The notes under the pieces were generated by a model. That model saw only the letters and a list, made by a program, of their open reading frames with translations, ran no database searches and had not been told where the DNA came from. Positions 19,264-28,891 of a DNA stretch of 64,000 nucleotides are shown here, piece by piece; the stretch's first letter is position 1, and the number at the start of each line of letters is the position of its first letter. Origin of the DNA: Desulfovibrio piger. GTDB lineage: Bacteria > Desulfobacterota > Desulfovibrionia > Desulfovibrionales > Desulfovibrionaceae. The stretch covers positions 1,121,001 to 1,185,000 of the forward strand of contig NZ_LT630450.1 of NCBI RefSeq assembly GCF_900116045.1. The letters are read 5' to 3'. A program made the translations under genes and the position numbers.

Positions 19264-20073
19264 ATGATGCACAAAGGATTCTGCCCCCTCATCGTCATCC
19301 GGGGCGCCGGAGACATGGGCACCGGCGTGGCCCTGGAGCTGTGGCACGCGGGCCTGCACGGGCTCGTGCTGCTGGAGTGCGCCCGGCCGCGCGCCATCCG
19401 CCGTTTCGTGGTCTTTTCCGAGGCGGTCTTCGAAGGCGCGGCCCGGGTGGAAGGGCTTGAGGCCCGTCTGTGTCCCGATGTGGCCGCCTGCCGCGCCCTG
19501 CGGCAGAGCGGGGAGGCCCTGCCCCTGCTGGTGGACGAGGACGGCACGAGCCTGCGCGAGCTTCGCCCCCAGGTCTTCGTGGATGCCACCATGAGCAAGA
19601 AGGCCCGCGGCCTTTCCCCGGACATGGCGGATCTGGTCATCGCCCTGGGGCCTGGCATCGAAGCCGGGCGGGACGTCCACTGCATCATCGAAAGTTTCGG
19701 CCCGGACACGGGACGCTGCCTCTGGCAGGGACAGGCCCTTGCCGATACCGGCATCCCCTGCGAGAACGGCCGCCCCGAACAGCGCGTGGGCCGTGCCCCG
19801 TGTGCCGGTGTCTTCGCAAGCCCCCTGCCCCTGGGCGGCCATGTCCTCCGGGGGCAGGAAGTGGGCCGGGTGGACGGTGTCCCCGTCCCGGCGCCCCTGT
19901 CCGGCCGTTTGCGCGGCCTGCTGCGCTCCGGCCTTCCGGTGCGCGCCGGGGCCAAGGTATGCGACATCGAACCGCTGGACCACGTGCCCCTGGACAAGGT
20001 GTCCCCACGGGCCCGCTGCCTGGGCAGGGGCGTGCTGCGGGCCATCGCCGCCCGCTTTAACCTTCCTACCTGA
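19264..20073 (+). CDS. Selenium-dependent molybdenum hydroxylase accessory protein (EF2563/YqeB family)
   Basis: 269 aa. The N-terminal VIRGAGDMGTGVALELWHAG is a Rossmann-type nucleotide site (about 10-29). The body (VVFSEAVFEGAARVEG, FVDATMSKKARGLSPDMADLVIALGPG) matches the EF2563 family, a genomic marker of selenium-dependent molybdenum hydroxylases such as xanthine dehydrogenase-like enzymes. Its biochemical step is unknown; it is thought to act in cofactor maturation. Tandem ATGs stand at 19264/19267 with no ribosome site. No molybdenum enzyme gene is nearby, so the partner enzyme should lie elsewhere in the genome. Confidence 0.85.
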   Translation: MMHKGFCPLIVIRGAGDMGTGVALELWHAGLHGLVLLECARPRAIRRFVVFSEAVFEGAARVEGLEARLCPDVAACRALRQSGEALPLLVDEDGTSLRELRPQVFVDATMSKKARGLSPDMADLVIALGPGIEAGRDVHCIIESFGPDTGRCLWQGQALADTGIPCENGRPEQRVGRAPCAGVFASPLPLGGHVLRGQEVGRVDGVPVPAPLSGRLRGLLRSGLPVRAGAKVCDIEPLDHVPLDKVSPRARCLGRGVLRAIAARFNLPT

Positions 20074-20085
20074 TACAGGAGCATC

Positions 20086-20571
20086 ATGTCCCCCTACAAT
20101 CCCGATCCCCAGAACAGATACCCCTCTCCCCGGGACGGCAACGGCCAGTCCCGCGATGGTGAGCGCGTCATCGAGGCCGAGATCATCCATGACGGCTGTG
20201 ACGGCGGCAGGGACCAGGGCCCTTACGGCCACTCCTGCCGGGGCGGTTACGGCCGGGAACAGTTCCGCGGCAGCCGCAGCCCCTGGAACGGCGGCCTGCA
20301 TTTCCAGACCATCTGGACCTCGGGCGGCAGCCGGCAGGCGGGCCTTGCGCCCGGCATCACCCTGGCCCTGATCATCATCGCCGGCATCCAGTTCGGCCTG
20401 CTGGCCAGCATCGGCTTCATGGTCTTCCATGCCATCGGCTCCGTTCTCAACTCCATGCGCGAGATGCGCTCCCTGCTGGCGGGCAACCCTCCCAACCCCT
20501 GGCCCGGCCGCATCCTCAGCTGGACCATCAGCTTCGTGCTGGTAGGCTGGCTTTCCGGTGGCTTCCAGTGA
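20086..20571 (+). CDS. Uncharacterised small membrane protein
   Basis: 161 aa. The first 85 residues are hydrophilic and rich in Gly, Arg, Asp, Tyr and Pro, so probably disordered. Two hydrophobic segments follow (about 89-114 and 143-158), placing the C-terminal half in the inner membrane. I do not recognise the family. CAGGAG precedes the ATG. The end overlaps the next gene by 14 bases, so it is part of a tight run with the GIY-YIG and LysE genes. Confidence 0.7.
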   Translation: MSPYNPDPQNRYPSPRDGNGQSRDGERVIEAEIIHDGCDGGRDQGPYGHSCRGGYGREQFRGSRSPWNGGLHFQTIWTSGGSRQAGLAPGITLALIIIAGIQFGLLASIGFMVFHAIGSVLNSMREMRSLLAGNPPNPWPGRILSWTISFVLVGWLSGGFQ

Positions 20572-20851
20572 TGCCAGATGGCATGTCTACCTGTTGCGCT
20601 GCGCCGATGGCACCCTGTACTGCGGCGTGACCACCGACCTTGACCGGCGCCTGGCCCAGCATAACGGCCGGCTGGCCGGCGGGGCCCGCTACACACGCCC
20701 GCGCAGGCCGGTGGCCCTGCTGCTCGCCCGGGCCTGCACCTCCCGGCGGGAGGCCCTGCGCCTGGAACATCACATCAAACGACTGCCCCGCTCCCGCAAG
20801 GAACAGGCCCTGAAAGAGTTTTCCCCATGCTGCCCCTGGATACCGTCCTGA
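20558..20851 (+). CDS. GIY-YIG nuclease superfamily protein (UPF0213/YhbQ type)
   Basis: 97 aa, a stand-alone GIY-YIG domain: WHVYLLRCADGTLYCGVTTDLDRRLAQHN (8-36) and LEHHIKRLPRSRKEQ (about 73-87). UPF0213 proteins are putative small nucleases tied to DNA repair. The only in-frame start ahead of the domain is GTG at 20558, inside the preceding gene. The 3' end overlaps lysE by 25 bases, implying coupling on both sides. Confidence 0.85.
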   Translation: MASSDARWHVYLLRCADGTLYCGVTTDLDRRLAQHNGRLAGGARYTRPRRPVALLLARACTSRREALRLEHHIKRLPRSRKEQALKEFSPCCPWIPS

Positions 20852-21456
20852 CCTTTTTCGCCACCGCCCTCCTGCTGGCCCTTGCCCCGGGACCGGACAT
20901 CATCTTCGTCCTCACCCAGTCCGCCCTCTACGGCATGCGGGCCGGTGTGGCCACCACCCTGGGTCTCATCTCCGGCCTGTGCTTCCATACAACAATAGTA
21001 GCCGTGGGCGTGGCGGGCCTGCTCATGGCCTCGCCCCTGGCCTTCGGCCTGCTGACCCTCGTCGGCGCGGCCTACCTGCTTTACCTGGCCTGGCTCTCCT
21101 TCCGGGCCGGGGCCAGCATGGCCCATCTGCAGGAAAGCCGCTTTCTGGGGTACGGGGCCCTGTACCGGCGCGGCGTGTTCATGAACATCACCAACCCCAA
21201 GGTGACGCTCTTCTTCCTGGCCTTCCTGCCGCAGTTCTGTGTGCCGCAACGCGGCAGCGTGGCCCTGCAGGTCATGGAGCTGGGGCTGCTCTTCATGCTG
21301 GCGGCCTTCCTCGTCTTCACGGCCGTCTCGGCCCTGGGCGGCCGTCTGGCGCTCTGGTTCAACAGTTCGCCGCGCGGCCAGATGCTCATGCACCGTGTGG
21401 CCGGCCTGGTCTTCGTGGTCCTGGCCGTGATGCTGGTCGTCTCCTGGCTGGCCTGA
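20827..21456 (+). CDS. LysE/RhtB family amino acid exporter
   Basis: 209-aa inner-membrane protein with six hydrophobic helices. The family signature LALAPGPDIIFVLTQSALYGMRAG (about 17-40) and NITNPKVTLFFLAFLPQF (about 120-137) are intact. LysE/RhtB proteins export Lys, Thr, homoserine, Leu or related compounds by H+ exchange; the substrate is not predictable. The start lies inside the GIY-YIG gene with only a weak GAG ahead, so translation is probably coupled. Confidence 0.92.
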   Translation: MLPLDTVLTFFATALLLALAPGPDIIFVLTQSALYGMRAGVATTLGLISGLCFHTTIVAVGVAGLLMASPLAFGLLTLVGAAYLLYLAWLSFRAGASMAHLQESRFLGYGALYRRGVFMNITNPKVTLFFLAFLPQFCVPQRGSVALQVMELGLLFMLAAFLVFTAVSALGGRLALWFNSSPRGQMLMHRVAGLVFVVLAVMLVVSWLA

Positions 21457-21491
21457 GCCGCGCAAAGCCCTGTGCCGCCGCCCCGCCGGGC

Positions 21492-21520
21492 TTGACACGG
21501 GCTTGAGCCCCGAGTAAGAA
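21492..21520 (+). promoter_or_regulatory. Strong sigma70 promoter for the DUF177-rpmF-plsX operon
   Basis: TTGACA, exactly 17 bases, TAAGAA, about 20 bases upstream of the DUF177 start. Confidence 0.75.
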
Positions 21521-21538
21521 GGCCGCATTGAGGTGACC

Positions 21539-22090
21539 ATGCAGAACTATCGTATCCCGCTCAGTGAGATTCCCCCTTCCGGCAAGGACATGACGCTGGA
21601 CGATCCCGCCATCTGGCAGGGACCGCTGGCCGAGTTCCAGATGGACTGCCGCATCGTCGCTCCCCTGAAGGCCGAGCTCGGCATCATGCCCCTGGAAGGC
21701 GACTATCTGGTGCGCGGGAGCATCACCGGTACCGTGGTGCTGCCCTGCAACCGTTGCGCCGAAGACGTGACCGTGACCGTGGATGCGCATTTTGAAAATT
21801 TTGAGGAGACCGCCGCCGAGCCCGAGGACGAAGAGGCCGCGACCACCGGCGAAGACCTGCTGGAAAGCCGCGTCGTCACGGAGAACGGCGTGTCGTATCT
21901 CGATCTGGGCGCCATCTGCTGGGAAGAGTTCGTCCTGGCCCTGCCGGTCAATCCCCTGTGCCGCCCTGACTGCAAGGGCCTGTGCCCCCAGTGCGGCGCC
22001 AACCTCAATGACGGCCCCTGCCGGTGCGCCCCCGAAGAGGGCGATCCGCGCATGGCCGTCCTGCGCGGGTTGAAATTGCGCAAAAACTAG
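21539..22090 (+). CDS. yceD: YceD/DUF177 family protein
   Basis: 183-aa cytoplasmic protein of the DUF177 family, nearly always found just upstream of rpmF. It is implicated in 23S rRNA accumulation and ribosome biogenesis. Marks are LPCNRCAEDV (about 62-71), LDLGAICWEEFVLALPVNPLC and the Cys-rich end CKGLCPQCGANLNDGPCRC, a likely zinc site. The ATG at 21539 follows GAGGTGACC; the GTG 6 bases upstream overlaps that ribosome site. Its TAG stop forms part of the -35 box of a further promoter for rpmF. Confidence 0.9.
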   Translation: MQNYRIPLSEIPPSGKDMTLDDPAIWQGPLAEFQMDCRIVAPLKAELGIMPLEGDYLVRGSITGTVVLPCNRCAEDVTVTVDAHFENFEETAAEPEDEEAATTGEDLLESRVVTENGVSYLDLGAICWEEFVLALPVNPLCRPDCKGLCPQCGANLNDGPCRCAPEEGDPRMAVLRGLKLRKN

Positions 22091-22116
22091 ACATCAAAAA
22101 TTTTTTCTGCTAGACT
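22088..22116 (+). promoter_or_regulatory. Candidate promoter for rpmF-plsX overlapping the yceD stop codon
   Basis: TAGACA (containing the yceD stop), 17 bases including an A/T tract, then TAGACT. It would uncouple L32 and lipid genes from yceD. Confidence 0.55.
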
Positions 22117-22196
22117 CTTGCCTCTTGAGCTTGGCCCATAGGGTCACTCACGCCCAAAAGCATATCATTTCCGATCTCTCGGAGAAGGAGAACATC

Positions 22197-22379
22197 ATGG
22201 CTGTCCAGCAAAACAAAAAGTCCCGTTCCCGCAAGGGCATGCGCCGTTCCCACGACCGCGTGGCCACCCCCACCGTCATCTACTGCTCCTGCGGCGAGCC
22301 CACCGTGCCCCATAGCGTGTGCCCCAACTGCGGCGCTTACAAGGGCCGTCAGGTGATCGCCAAGACCGAAGCCGAGTAA
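22197..22379 (+). CDS. rpmF: 50S ribosomal protein L32
   Basis: 60 aa, starting MAVQQNKKSRSRKGMRRSHD, with the zinc ribbon CSCGEPTVPHSVCPNCG (Cys pairs at 30/32 and 43/46). This is bL32 of the large subunit. GGAGAAGGAG precedes the ATG at 22197; an in-frame ATG at 22125 would add an unusual extension. The TAA overlaps the plsX start (TAATG). Confidence 0.97.
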   Translation: MAVQQNKKSRSRKGMRRSHDRVATPTVIYCSCGEPTVPHSVCPNCGAYKGRQVIAKTEAE

Positions 22380-23413
22380 TGAACGCGCGCCCCATCATAG
22401 CCGTTGATGCCATGGGGGGGGATTTTGGCCCCTCCGTGGTCGTTCCTGGCGCCATCGATGCCGCCAGGCTTCATGACTTGCACGTCCTCCTTGTGGGGGA
22501 TACCCCCAAGGTAGAAGCGGAACTCGCCAAGCTCGACCTTGCCAACGTGCATTTCGACATCGTCCAGGCTGATGATGTGGTGCACATGAATGAAAAGCCT
22601 TCGGACATCCTTCGCCGCAAAAAAAACGCTTCCATCCAGGTGGCCTGCCGTCTCGTCAAGGACGGCAAGGCCGATGCCGTGGTCAGTGCCGGTCATTCCG
22701 GCGCCACGGTCGCGTGCGGCATGTTCATCATGGGTCGGCTGCCGGGCGTCGAACGCCCGGCGCTGGCTGCCCTGCTGCCCACGGAAAAGAACCCCGTGGT
22801 CGTGCTGGACGCCGGCGCCAATGTGGACTGCCGGCCCTATCATCTTTTCCAGTTCGGGCTCATGGGCGATGCCTTCGCACGAGACCTGCTGGGCTATGCG
22901 GCCCCGCGTGTCAGCCTGCTGAGCATCGGCGAAGAGGAAGGCAAGGGCAACAGCCAGGTCAAGGAAGCCTACGAACTGCTCAAACTGGCCCAGAACCTCA
23001 ACTTCGTGGGCAATGCCGAAGGCCGCGACATCTTTACGGGCGATATCGATGTCGTGGTCTGTGACGGTTTTGTGGGCAACGTGGTGGTCAAGATGAGCGA
23101 AGGCCTGGCCTCGGCCCTGGTCCGCATGCTCAAGCGCCTGTTCACCTCCGGTTTCCTGCCCGCCCTGGGCGGCATGCTGGCCAAGGGCGCTTTCAAAAAG
23201 TTCGCCACCACCATCGACTACGCCGAATACGGCGGTGCCCCCCTCCTGGGCCTGCAGGGCCTGGCCATCGTCTGCCACGGCCGTTCCAGCGCCCGCGCCA
23301 TGCAGAACGCCATCAAGATGGCCGGTACCTTCGTGCGCAAGGGCACCAACGACCGTCTTGCCGAAACCATCCTGGCCAACGAGGAACTCACCCGCTTCTC
23401 ACGCGCCATCTAA
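22379..23413 (+). CDS. plsX: Phosphate acyltransferase PlsX
   Basis: 344-aa enzyme that converts acyl-ACP plus phosphate to acyl-phosphate, feeding PlsY at the start of phospholipid synthesis. Conserved segments are IIAVDAMGGDFGPSVVVPGA near the N-terminus, VSAGHSGATVACG (about 100-112), LDAGANVDCRP and DGFVGNVVVKMSEG. The start overlaps the rpmF stop, so L32 and PlsX are translationally coupled. fabH follows 15 bases later. Confidence 0.96.
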   Translation: MNARPIIAVDAMGGDFGPSVVVPGAIDAARLHDLHVLLVGDTPKVEAELAKLDLANVHFDIVQADDVVHMNEKPSDILRRKKNASIQVACRLVKDGKADAVVSAGHSGATVACGMFIMGRLPGVERPALAALLPTEKNPVVVLDAGANVDCRPYHLFQFGLMGDAFARDLLGYAAPRVSLLSIGEEEGKGNSQVKEAYELLKLAQNLNFVGNAEGRDIFTGDIDVVVCDGFVGNVVVKMSEGLASALVRMLKRLFTSGFLPALGGMLAKGAFKKFATTIDYAEYGGAPLLGLQGLAIVCHGRSSARAMQNAIKMAGTFVRKGTNDRLAETILANEELTRFSRAI

Positions 23414-23428
23414 GCCACGGGTATTTCT

Positions 23429-24415
23429 ATGAAGCCAAACTGCTACCTGCACGCCCTCAGCAGCCATGTTCCCGCCGAGGTCCTGACCAACGACGACCTG
23501 AGCAAACTGGTGGAGACCAACGACGAGTGGATCACCACCCGTACCGGCATCAAGCGTCGCCACCGGCTTTCCGGGGAGGAGAACGCCTCCGACCTCGGGA
23601 CCCATGCCGCCCGCAAGGCTCTGGAAAATGCCGGCCTCGACGCCGCCAGGCTGACCCACATCCTCACGGCCACCTGTACGCCGGACCATCTCAGCCCCTC
23701 GCTTTCCTGCATCATCGGCGGCAACATCGGTGCCGGTCCGGCCATGTCCTTCGATTTCGGCTCCGCCTGCTCCGGTTTCCTCTACGGTCTGCATCTGGCG
23801 GACGCCCTGCTCTGCCAGGACCCGGCTTCCCAGATCCTCTTCGTCTGCACCGAGGCCCTGACCCGCCGCGTCAACTGGAGCGACCGCAGCACCTGTGTGC
23901 TCTTCGGTGACGGCGCCGGTGCCTGCATCCTCAACAGCGATCCCGAAAATGCCCTGGCCCGCGTGCAGGACAGCATCTGCAAAAGCGACGGCAGCCTGCA
24001 CGACCTCATCATCGTGGGCGGCGGCACCAGCTGCCGCTACAAGCCCGGCGATCCCGTGGGCGACGACTTTTTCATCACCATGCAGGGCCGCGAGGTCTAC
24101 AAGCATGCCGTGCGCCAGATGTCCGGCGTCTGCCAGGAACTGCTGGCGCGCAACGGCCTCACGGCCGCCGACGTGGATCTTTTCGTGCCCCACCAGGCCA
24201 ACATGCGCATCATCGAGGCCGTGGGCAGCCGCCTGAAGATCGATCTGGATCATGTGTTCACCAATGTGGCCGAATACGGCAACACCTCTTCCGCCTCCGT
24301 GCCTCTGGCCCTGGTGGAAGCCCTGGCCCAGGGCCGCATCAAGGCCGGGGACCGTGTGCTGGTGACCGCCTTCGGCAGCGGCCTGACCTGGGGCGCGGCC
24401 CTGCTGCAGTTCTAG
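23429..24415 (+). CDS. fabH: 3-oxoacyl-ACP synthase III
   Basis: 328-aa condensing enzyme that starts fatty-acid synthesis from acetyl-CoA (or a branched primer) and malonyl-ACP. The catalytic triad is complete: C114 in DFGSACSGF, H255 in VPHQANMRI and N285 in EYGNTSSAS. WITTRTGIKRRH near residue 35 is typical. There is no fabD between fabH and fabG here, so malonyl-CoA:ACP transacylase must be encoded elsewhere. Confidence 0.96.
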   Translation: MKPNCYLHALSSHVPAEVLTNDDLSKLVETNDEWITTRTGIKRRHRLSGEENASDLGTHAARKALENAGLDAARLTHILTATCTPDHLSPSLSCIIGGNIGAGPAMSFDFGSACSGFLYGLHLADALLCQDPASQILFVCTEALTRRVNWSDRSTCVLFGDGAGACILNSDPENALARVQDSICKSDGSLHDLIIVGGGTSCRYKPGDPVGDDFFITMQGREVYKHAVRQMSGVCQELLARNGLTAADVDLFVPHQANMRIIEAVGSRLKIDLDHVFTNVAEYGNTSSASVPLALVEALAQGRIKAGDRVLVTAFGSGLTWGAALLQF

Positions 24416-24427
24416 GCTGCCGCGGCG

Positions 24428-24456
24428 TTGAACTCGGCCCTTTTCTGCTATATCAT
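24428..24456 (+). promoter_or_regulatory. Candidate internal promoter for fabG-acpP
   Basis: TTGAAC, 17 bases, TATCAT in the 62-base fabH-fabG gap, which is locally AT-rich. Confidence 0.5.
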
Positions 24457-24477
24457 ACAATCCATTGAGGCAGCATC

Positions 24478-25230
24478 ATGAGTACCCTTGATCCCACCAC
24501 CCCCACCGCGCTGGTTACCGGCGGTTCCCGGGGCATCGGCCGTGCCGTTGCCCTGACCCTGGCCCGTGACGGCCGTCAGGTCATCCTCACCTATGTGAGC
24601 CGTCCCGAGGAAGCCGACAAGACCGTGGCGGAGATCGAAGCTGCCGGCGGCCGGGCCCTGGCCCTGCCCCTCAACGTGGGCGACGGCGAGGCCGTGGCCG
24701 CCTTCTTTGCCGAGCACATCAAGGGCAAGGTCAATCTGGCCGTGCTGGTCAACAACGCCGGCATCACCAAGGACGGCTTCCTGGTCCGCATGAAGGATGA
24801 CGATTTCGACCGCGTCATCACCATCAACCTGCGCGGCGCCTTCATCTGCACCCGCGAGGCCGCCAAGATCATGACCAAGGCCCGTCACGGCCGCATCGTG
24901 AACATCTCTTCCGTCGTGGGCCAGATGGGCAATGCCGGCCAGGCCAACTACAGCGCCGCCAAGGCCGGCCTGCTGGGCCTGACCAAGTCCTGCGCCAAGG
25001 AGCTGGCCGCGCGCCAGATCACGGTCAATGCCGTGGCCCCCGGATTTATCGAAACCGACATGACCGCCGCCCTGAGCGACGAGGTGCGCGCCTCCTACGA
25101 GGCCGCCATCCCGCTGAAGCGCATGGGCACCGCCCAGGAGATCGCCGACGCCGTGGCCTTCCTGGCTTCGGACAGGGCAGCCTACATCACCGGCCAGGTG
25201 CTGGCCGTCAACGGCGGCATGTACTGCTGA
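24478..25230 (+). CDS. fabG: 3-oxoacyl-ACP reductase
   Basis: 250-aa short-chain dehydrogenase for the NADPH-dependent first reduction of fatty-acid elongation. The cofactor loop is VTGGSRGIGRAVAL (about 14-27), then LVNNAGITKDG, the catalytic ISSVVGQMGNAGQANYSAAKAG (Ser, Tyr, Lys) and the closing TGQVLAVNGGMYC. GAGG precedes the ATG. Confidence 0.96.
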   Translation: MSTLDPTTPTALVTGGSRGIGRAVALTLARDGRQVILTYVSRPEEADKTVAEIEAAGGRALALPLNVGDGEAVAAFFAEHIKGKVNLAVLVNNAGITKDGFLVRMKDDDFDRVITINLRGAFICTREAAKIMTKARHGRIVNISSVVGQMGNAGQANYSAAKAGLLGLTKSCAKELAARQITVNAVAPGFIETDMTAALSDEVRASYEAAIPLKRMGTAQEIADAVAFLASDRAAYITGQVLAVNGGMYC

Positions 25231-25296
25231 CAAACGGCGGCCGCGCATGCTGCCGCTCCCACTACCTGAAAACACAAAGCGAGTTGGAGGATAACC

Positions 25297-25533
25297 ATGT
25301 CTGAAGTTGCAGCCAAAGTGACCAAAATCATCGTGGACCAGCTGGGCGTGAGCGCTGAAGAAGTGAAGCCCGAAGCTTCCTTCGTGGAAGACCTGGGCGC
25401 TGACTCCCTGGACCTGACCGAACTGATCATGGCCATGGAAGAAGAATTCGACATCGAGATCGCCGATGACGACGCCCAGAAGATCCTGAAGGTGCAGGAC
25501 GCCATCAGCTACATCGAAAGCAAGCAGGGCTAA
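25297..25533 (+). CDS. acpP: Acyl carrier protein
   Basis: 78-aa acidic four-helix protein. The phosphopantetheine attachment site is S37 in [11 protein letters not shown]. It carries the growing acyl chain for FabH, FabG, FabF and PlsX. TTGGAGGATAACC gives a strong ribosome site, as expected for an abundant protein. A terminator follows, so acpP ends the upstream unit. Confidence 0.98.
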   Translation: MSEVAAKVTKIIVDQLGVSAEEVKPEASFVEDLGADSLDLTELIMAMEEEFDIEIADDDAQKILKVQDAISYIESKQG

Positions 25534-25560
25534 GTTTTCCCTGTCTGCCGGAAAAATTGG

Positions 25561-25588
25561 AACGCACCGGGCTTGCCCGGTGCGTTTT
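25561..25588 (+). terminator. Intrinsic terminator between acpP and fabF
   Basis: AACGCACCGGGC and GCCCGGTGCGTT form a perfect 12-bp stem with a 2-base loop, followed by a short T run. Confidence 0.75.
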
Positions 25589-25656
25589 CCCCTTCCGGCC
25601 GGTCAACACGAGTATTTTTTCCCAGGCACAAGACCCCGCCTGTCCAAGGAGTATCC

Positions 25657-26904
25657 ATGAATCGTCCGCGCGTTGTCATCACCGGTCTTTCCGCCATCAC
25701 CCCCCTGGGCAATGACCTTGAAACCACCTGGAAGCGCCTGCTTGCCGGCGAATCCGGTATCGCCCCCATCACCCTTTTCGATGCCACCGACTATGACTCG
25801 CGCGTTGCCGGCGAAGTGAAAGACTTCGTTGCCGAAGATTTCATCCCTGCCAAACAGGCCCGCCGCATGGACCGCTTCACCCAGTTCGCCGTGGTGGCCG
25901 CCCAGCAGCTGCTGAAAGACTCCGGCCTGGTCATCAATGACGACAACGCCTACGACGTGGGCGTCATCCTGGGCATCGGCCTGGGGGGCCTGAAGACCAT
26001 CGAGACCTATCACGCCAAGCTGCTGCAGGGTGGCCCCGGCAAGGTCTCGCCCTTCCTGATCCCCATGCTCATCTCCAACATGGGGCCCGGCCAGATCGCC
26101 ATCTTCACCGGCGCCAAGGGCCCCAACATCGTGACCACCACGGCCTGTGCCTCCGCCATCCACGGCATCGGCACCGCTTTCAGCGAGATCCTGCTGGGCC
26201 GTATCAGCACGGCCATCACCGGCGGCGTGGAAGCCACCGTGACCCCCCTGGGCGTGGCCGGTTTCACGGCCCTGAAGGCCCTGTCCACCCATTACAATGA
26301 TGAACCCGCCAGGGCTTCCCGCCCCTTCGACGCCAACCGCGACGGCTTCGTCATCGGTGAAGGCGCCGGCCTGCTGCAGCTGGAAGAACTGGAACATGCC
26401 AGGGCCCGCGGCGCCAGGATCTATGCCGAAGTGGTGGGCTATGGCGCTTCCGACGACGCTTTCCACATGACCGCTCCCGCCGACTCCGGCGAAGGCATGG
26501 CCCGCGCCATGCAGAACGCCCTGCGCGACGCCGGTCTGCCACCTGAGGCCATCGGGCACATCAATGCCCATGCCACCTCCACCCAGCTCAACGACAAGAC
26601 CGAGACCAAGGGCATCAAGCTGGTGTTCGGCGAGCACGCTTCCAGGATCAAGATCTCCGCCACCAAGTCCATGACCGGCCACCTGCTGGGTGCCGCCGGC
26701 GGTGTGGAGACCGTGTTCACCGCCATGGCCCTGCACACCGGCTGGCTGCCCGGCACCATCAATCTGGAAAATCCCGATCCCAACTGCGATCTGGATTACA
26801 TGGCCGGCGGCTCCGCCCACATCCCCTGTGAATACGCCATGTGCAACTCCTTCGGTTTCGGCGGCACCAATGCCAGCCTGATCCTGAAGAAGTGGAACCA
26901 CTAG
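25657..26904 (+). CDS. fabF: 3-oxoacyl-ACP synthase II
   Basis: 415-aa elongating condensing enzyme. The active site is Cys-His-His: C164 in TTACASA, H305 in NAHATST and K337/H342 in [10 protein letters not shown], with the closing [17 protein letters not shown] precedes the ATG at 25657. It follows the acpP terminator, so it may depend on read-through or its own unseen promoter. glyA starts 20 bases after it. Confidence 0.97.
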   Translation: MNRPRVVITGLSAITPLGNDLETTWKRLLAGESGIAPITLFDATDYDSRVAGEVKDFVAEDFIPAKQARRMDRFTQFAVVAAQQLLKDSGLVINDDNAYDVGVILGIGLGGLKTIETYHAKLLQGGPGKVSPFLIPMLISNMGPGQIAIFTGAKGPNIVTTTACASAIHGIGTAFSEILLGRISTAITGGVEATVTPLGVAGFTALKALSTHYNDEPARASRPFDANRDGFVIGEGAGLLQLEELEHARARGARIYAEVVGYGASDDAFHMTAPADSGEGMARAMQNALRDAGLPPEAIGHINAHATSTQLNDKTETKGIKLVFGEHASRIKISATKSMTGHLLGAAGGVETVFTAMALHTGWLPGTINLENPDPNCDLDYMAGGSAHIPCEYAMCNSFGFGGTNASLILKKWNH

Positions 26905-26924
26905 CCCAAAGGAAGAGCGGTAGA

Positions 26925-28163
<1,239 letters not shown>

Positions 28164-28302
28164 CGGCGCACCACAGGGGAAAGGCCGCCGCTGTCCCGCA
28201 CGGGACGCCGCCCCTCCCCTTTTTCCCGCCGTGCCCGCCGGCGGCCCCGACCTGCCGGTCGTCGCTGCGTGGCGGGCGCCCCACGGAACGCCCCTCTTTG
28301 TG

Positions 28303-28328
28303 AAAAGGCCGCCTCTGGCGGCCTTTTC
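28303..28328 (+). terminator. Intrinsic terminator after glyA
   Basis: AAAAGGCCGCC and GGCGGCCTTTT form an 11-bp stem with a 3-base loop. Confidence 0.75.
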
Positions 28329-28354
28329 CGTCCGTGGTCCTGCCGCCGGCGGGC

Positions 28355-28383
28355 TTGGCTTTTGCCCCGGCTGCGTGTAAGGT
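28355..28383 (+). promoter_or_regulatory. Candidate promoter of the dCMP deaminase-rib-nusB-leuS unit
   Basis: TTGGCT, 17 bases, TAAGGT, about 30 bases before the ATG. The matches are moderate. No FMN riboswitch motif is seen between glyA and ribD. Confidence 0.35.
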
Positions 28384-28411
28384 AGTCCAACTTTTTATTG
28401 CGAGTACTGTC

Positions 28412-28891
28412 ATGCAACGAATGCCCTGGCCCGATTACTTCATGAACATCACCTATCTGGTGCGTGAGCGTTCCACCTGCCTGCGCCGCAAGGTGGGCGC
28501 CATCGCCGTCAAGGACAGGCACATCCTGGCCACCGGTTACAACGGCGCGCCCTCCGGCGTGCGCCACTGCCTGGAGACGGGCTGCCTGCGCGAGCAGATG
28601 GGCATCCCTTCCGGGCAGCGCCACGAGATCTGCCGCGGCCTGCACGCGGAGCAGAACGTCATCATCCAGGCCGCCGTGCACGGCGTGAGCATCGCCGGGG
28701 CGGAGCTCTATTGCACCACCTTCCCCTGCGCCATGTGCAGCAAGATGCTCATCAACTGCGGCATCAGGCATATCTGGTACAGCGAGCACTATCCCGACGA
28801 ACTGGGGCTGGCCATGCTCAGCGAGGCCGGCGTGACCTTTGAGCAGATCCCCTTCCCGCCCGACATGCCCAGAGGACCGCAGCATGTCTGA
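28412..28891 (+). CDS. Deoxycytidylate (dCMP) deaminase family protein
   Basis: 159-aa zinc deaminase of the ComEB/dCMP deaminase group, forming dUMP for thymidylate synthesis. Zinc and catalytic residues are present: HAEQN (H78, E80) and PCAMC (C106, C109). The N-terminal [12 protein letters not shown] and long spacing to HAE fit dCMP rather than cytidine deaminases. It overlaps ribD by 8 bases; this pairing with a RibD deaminase is common and reflects related folds rather than a shared pathway. Confidence 0.9.
   Translation: MQRMPWPDYFMNITYLVRERSTCLRRKVGAIAVKDRHILATGYNGAPSGVRHCLETGCLREQMGIPSGQRHEICRGLHAEQNVIIQAAVHGVSIAGAELYCTTFPCAMCSKMLINCGIRHIWYSEHYPDELGLAMLSEAGVTFEQIPFPPDMPRGPQHV

Noticed and set aside
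28164-28411. FMN riboswitch ahead of the rib genes
   Set aside because: The conserved FMN aptamer segments are not recognisable; only a simple terminator hairpin is present.
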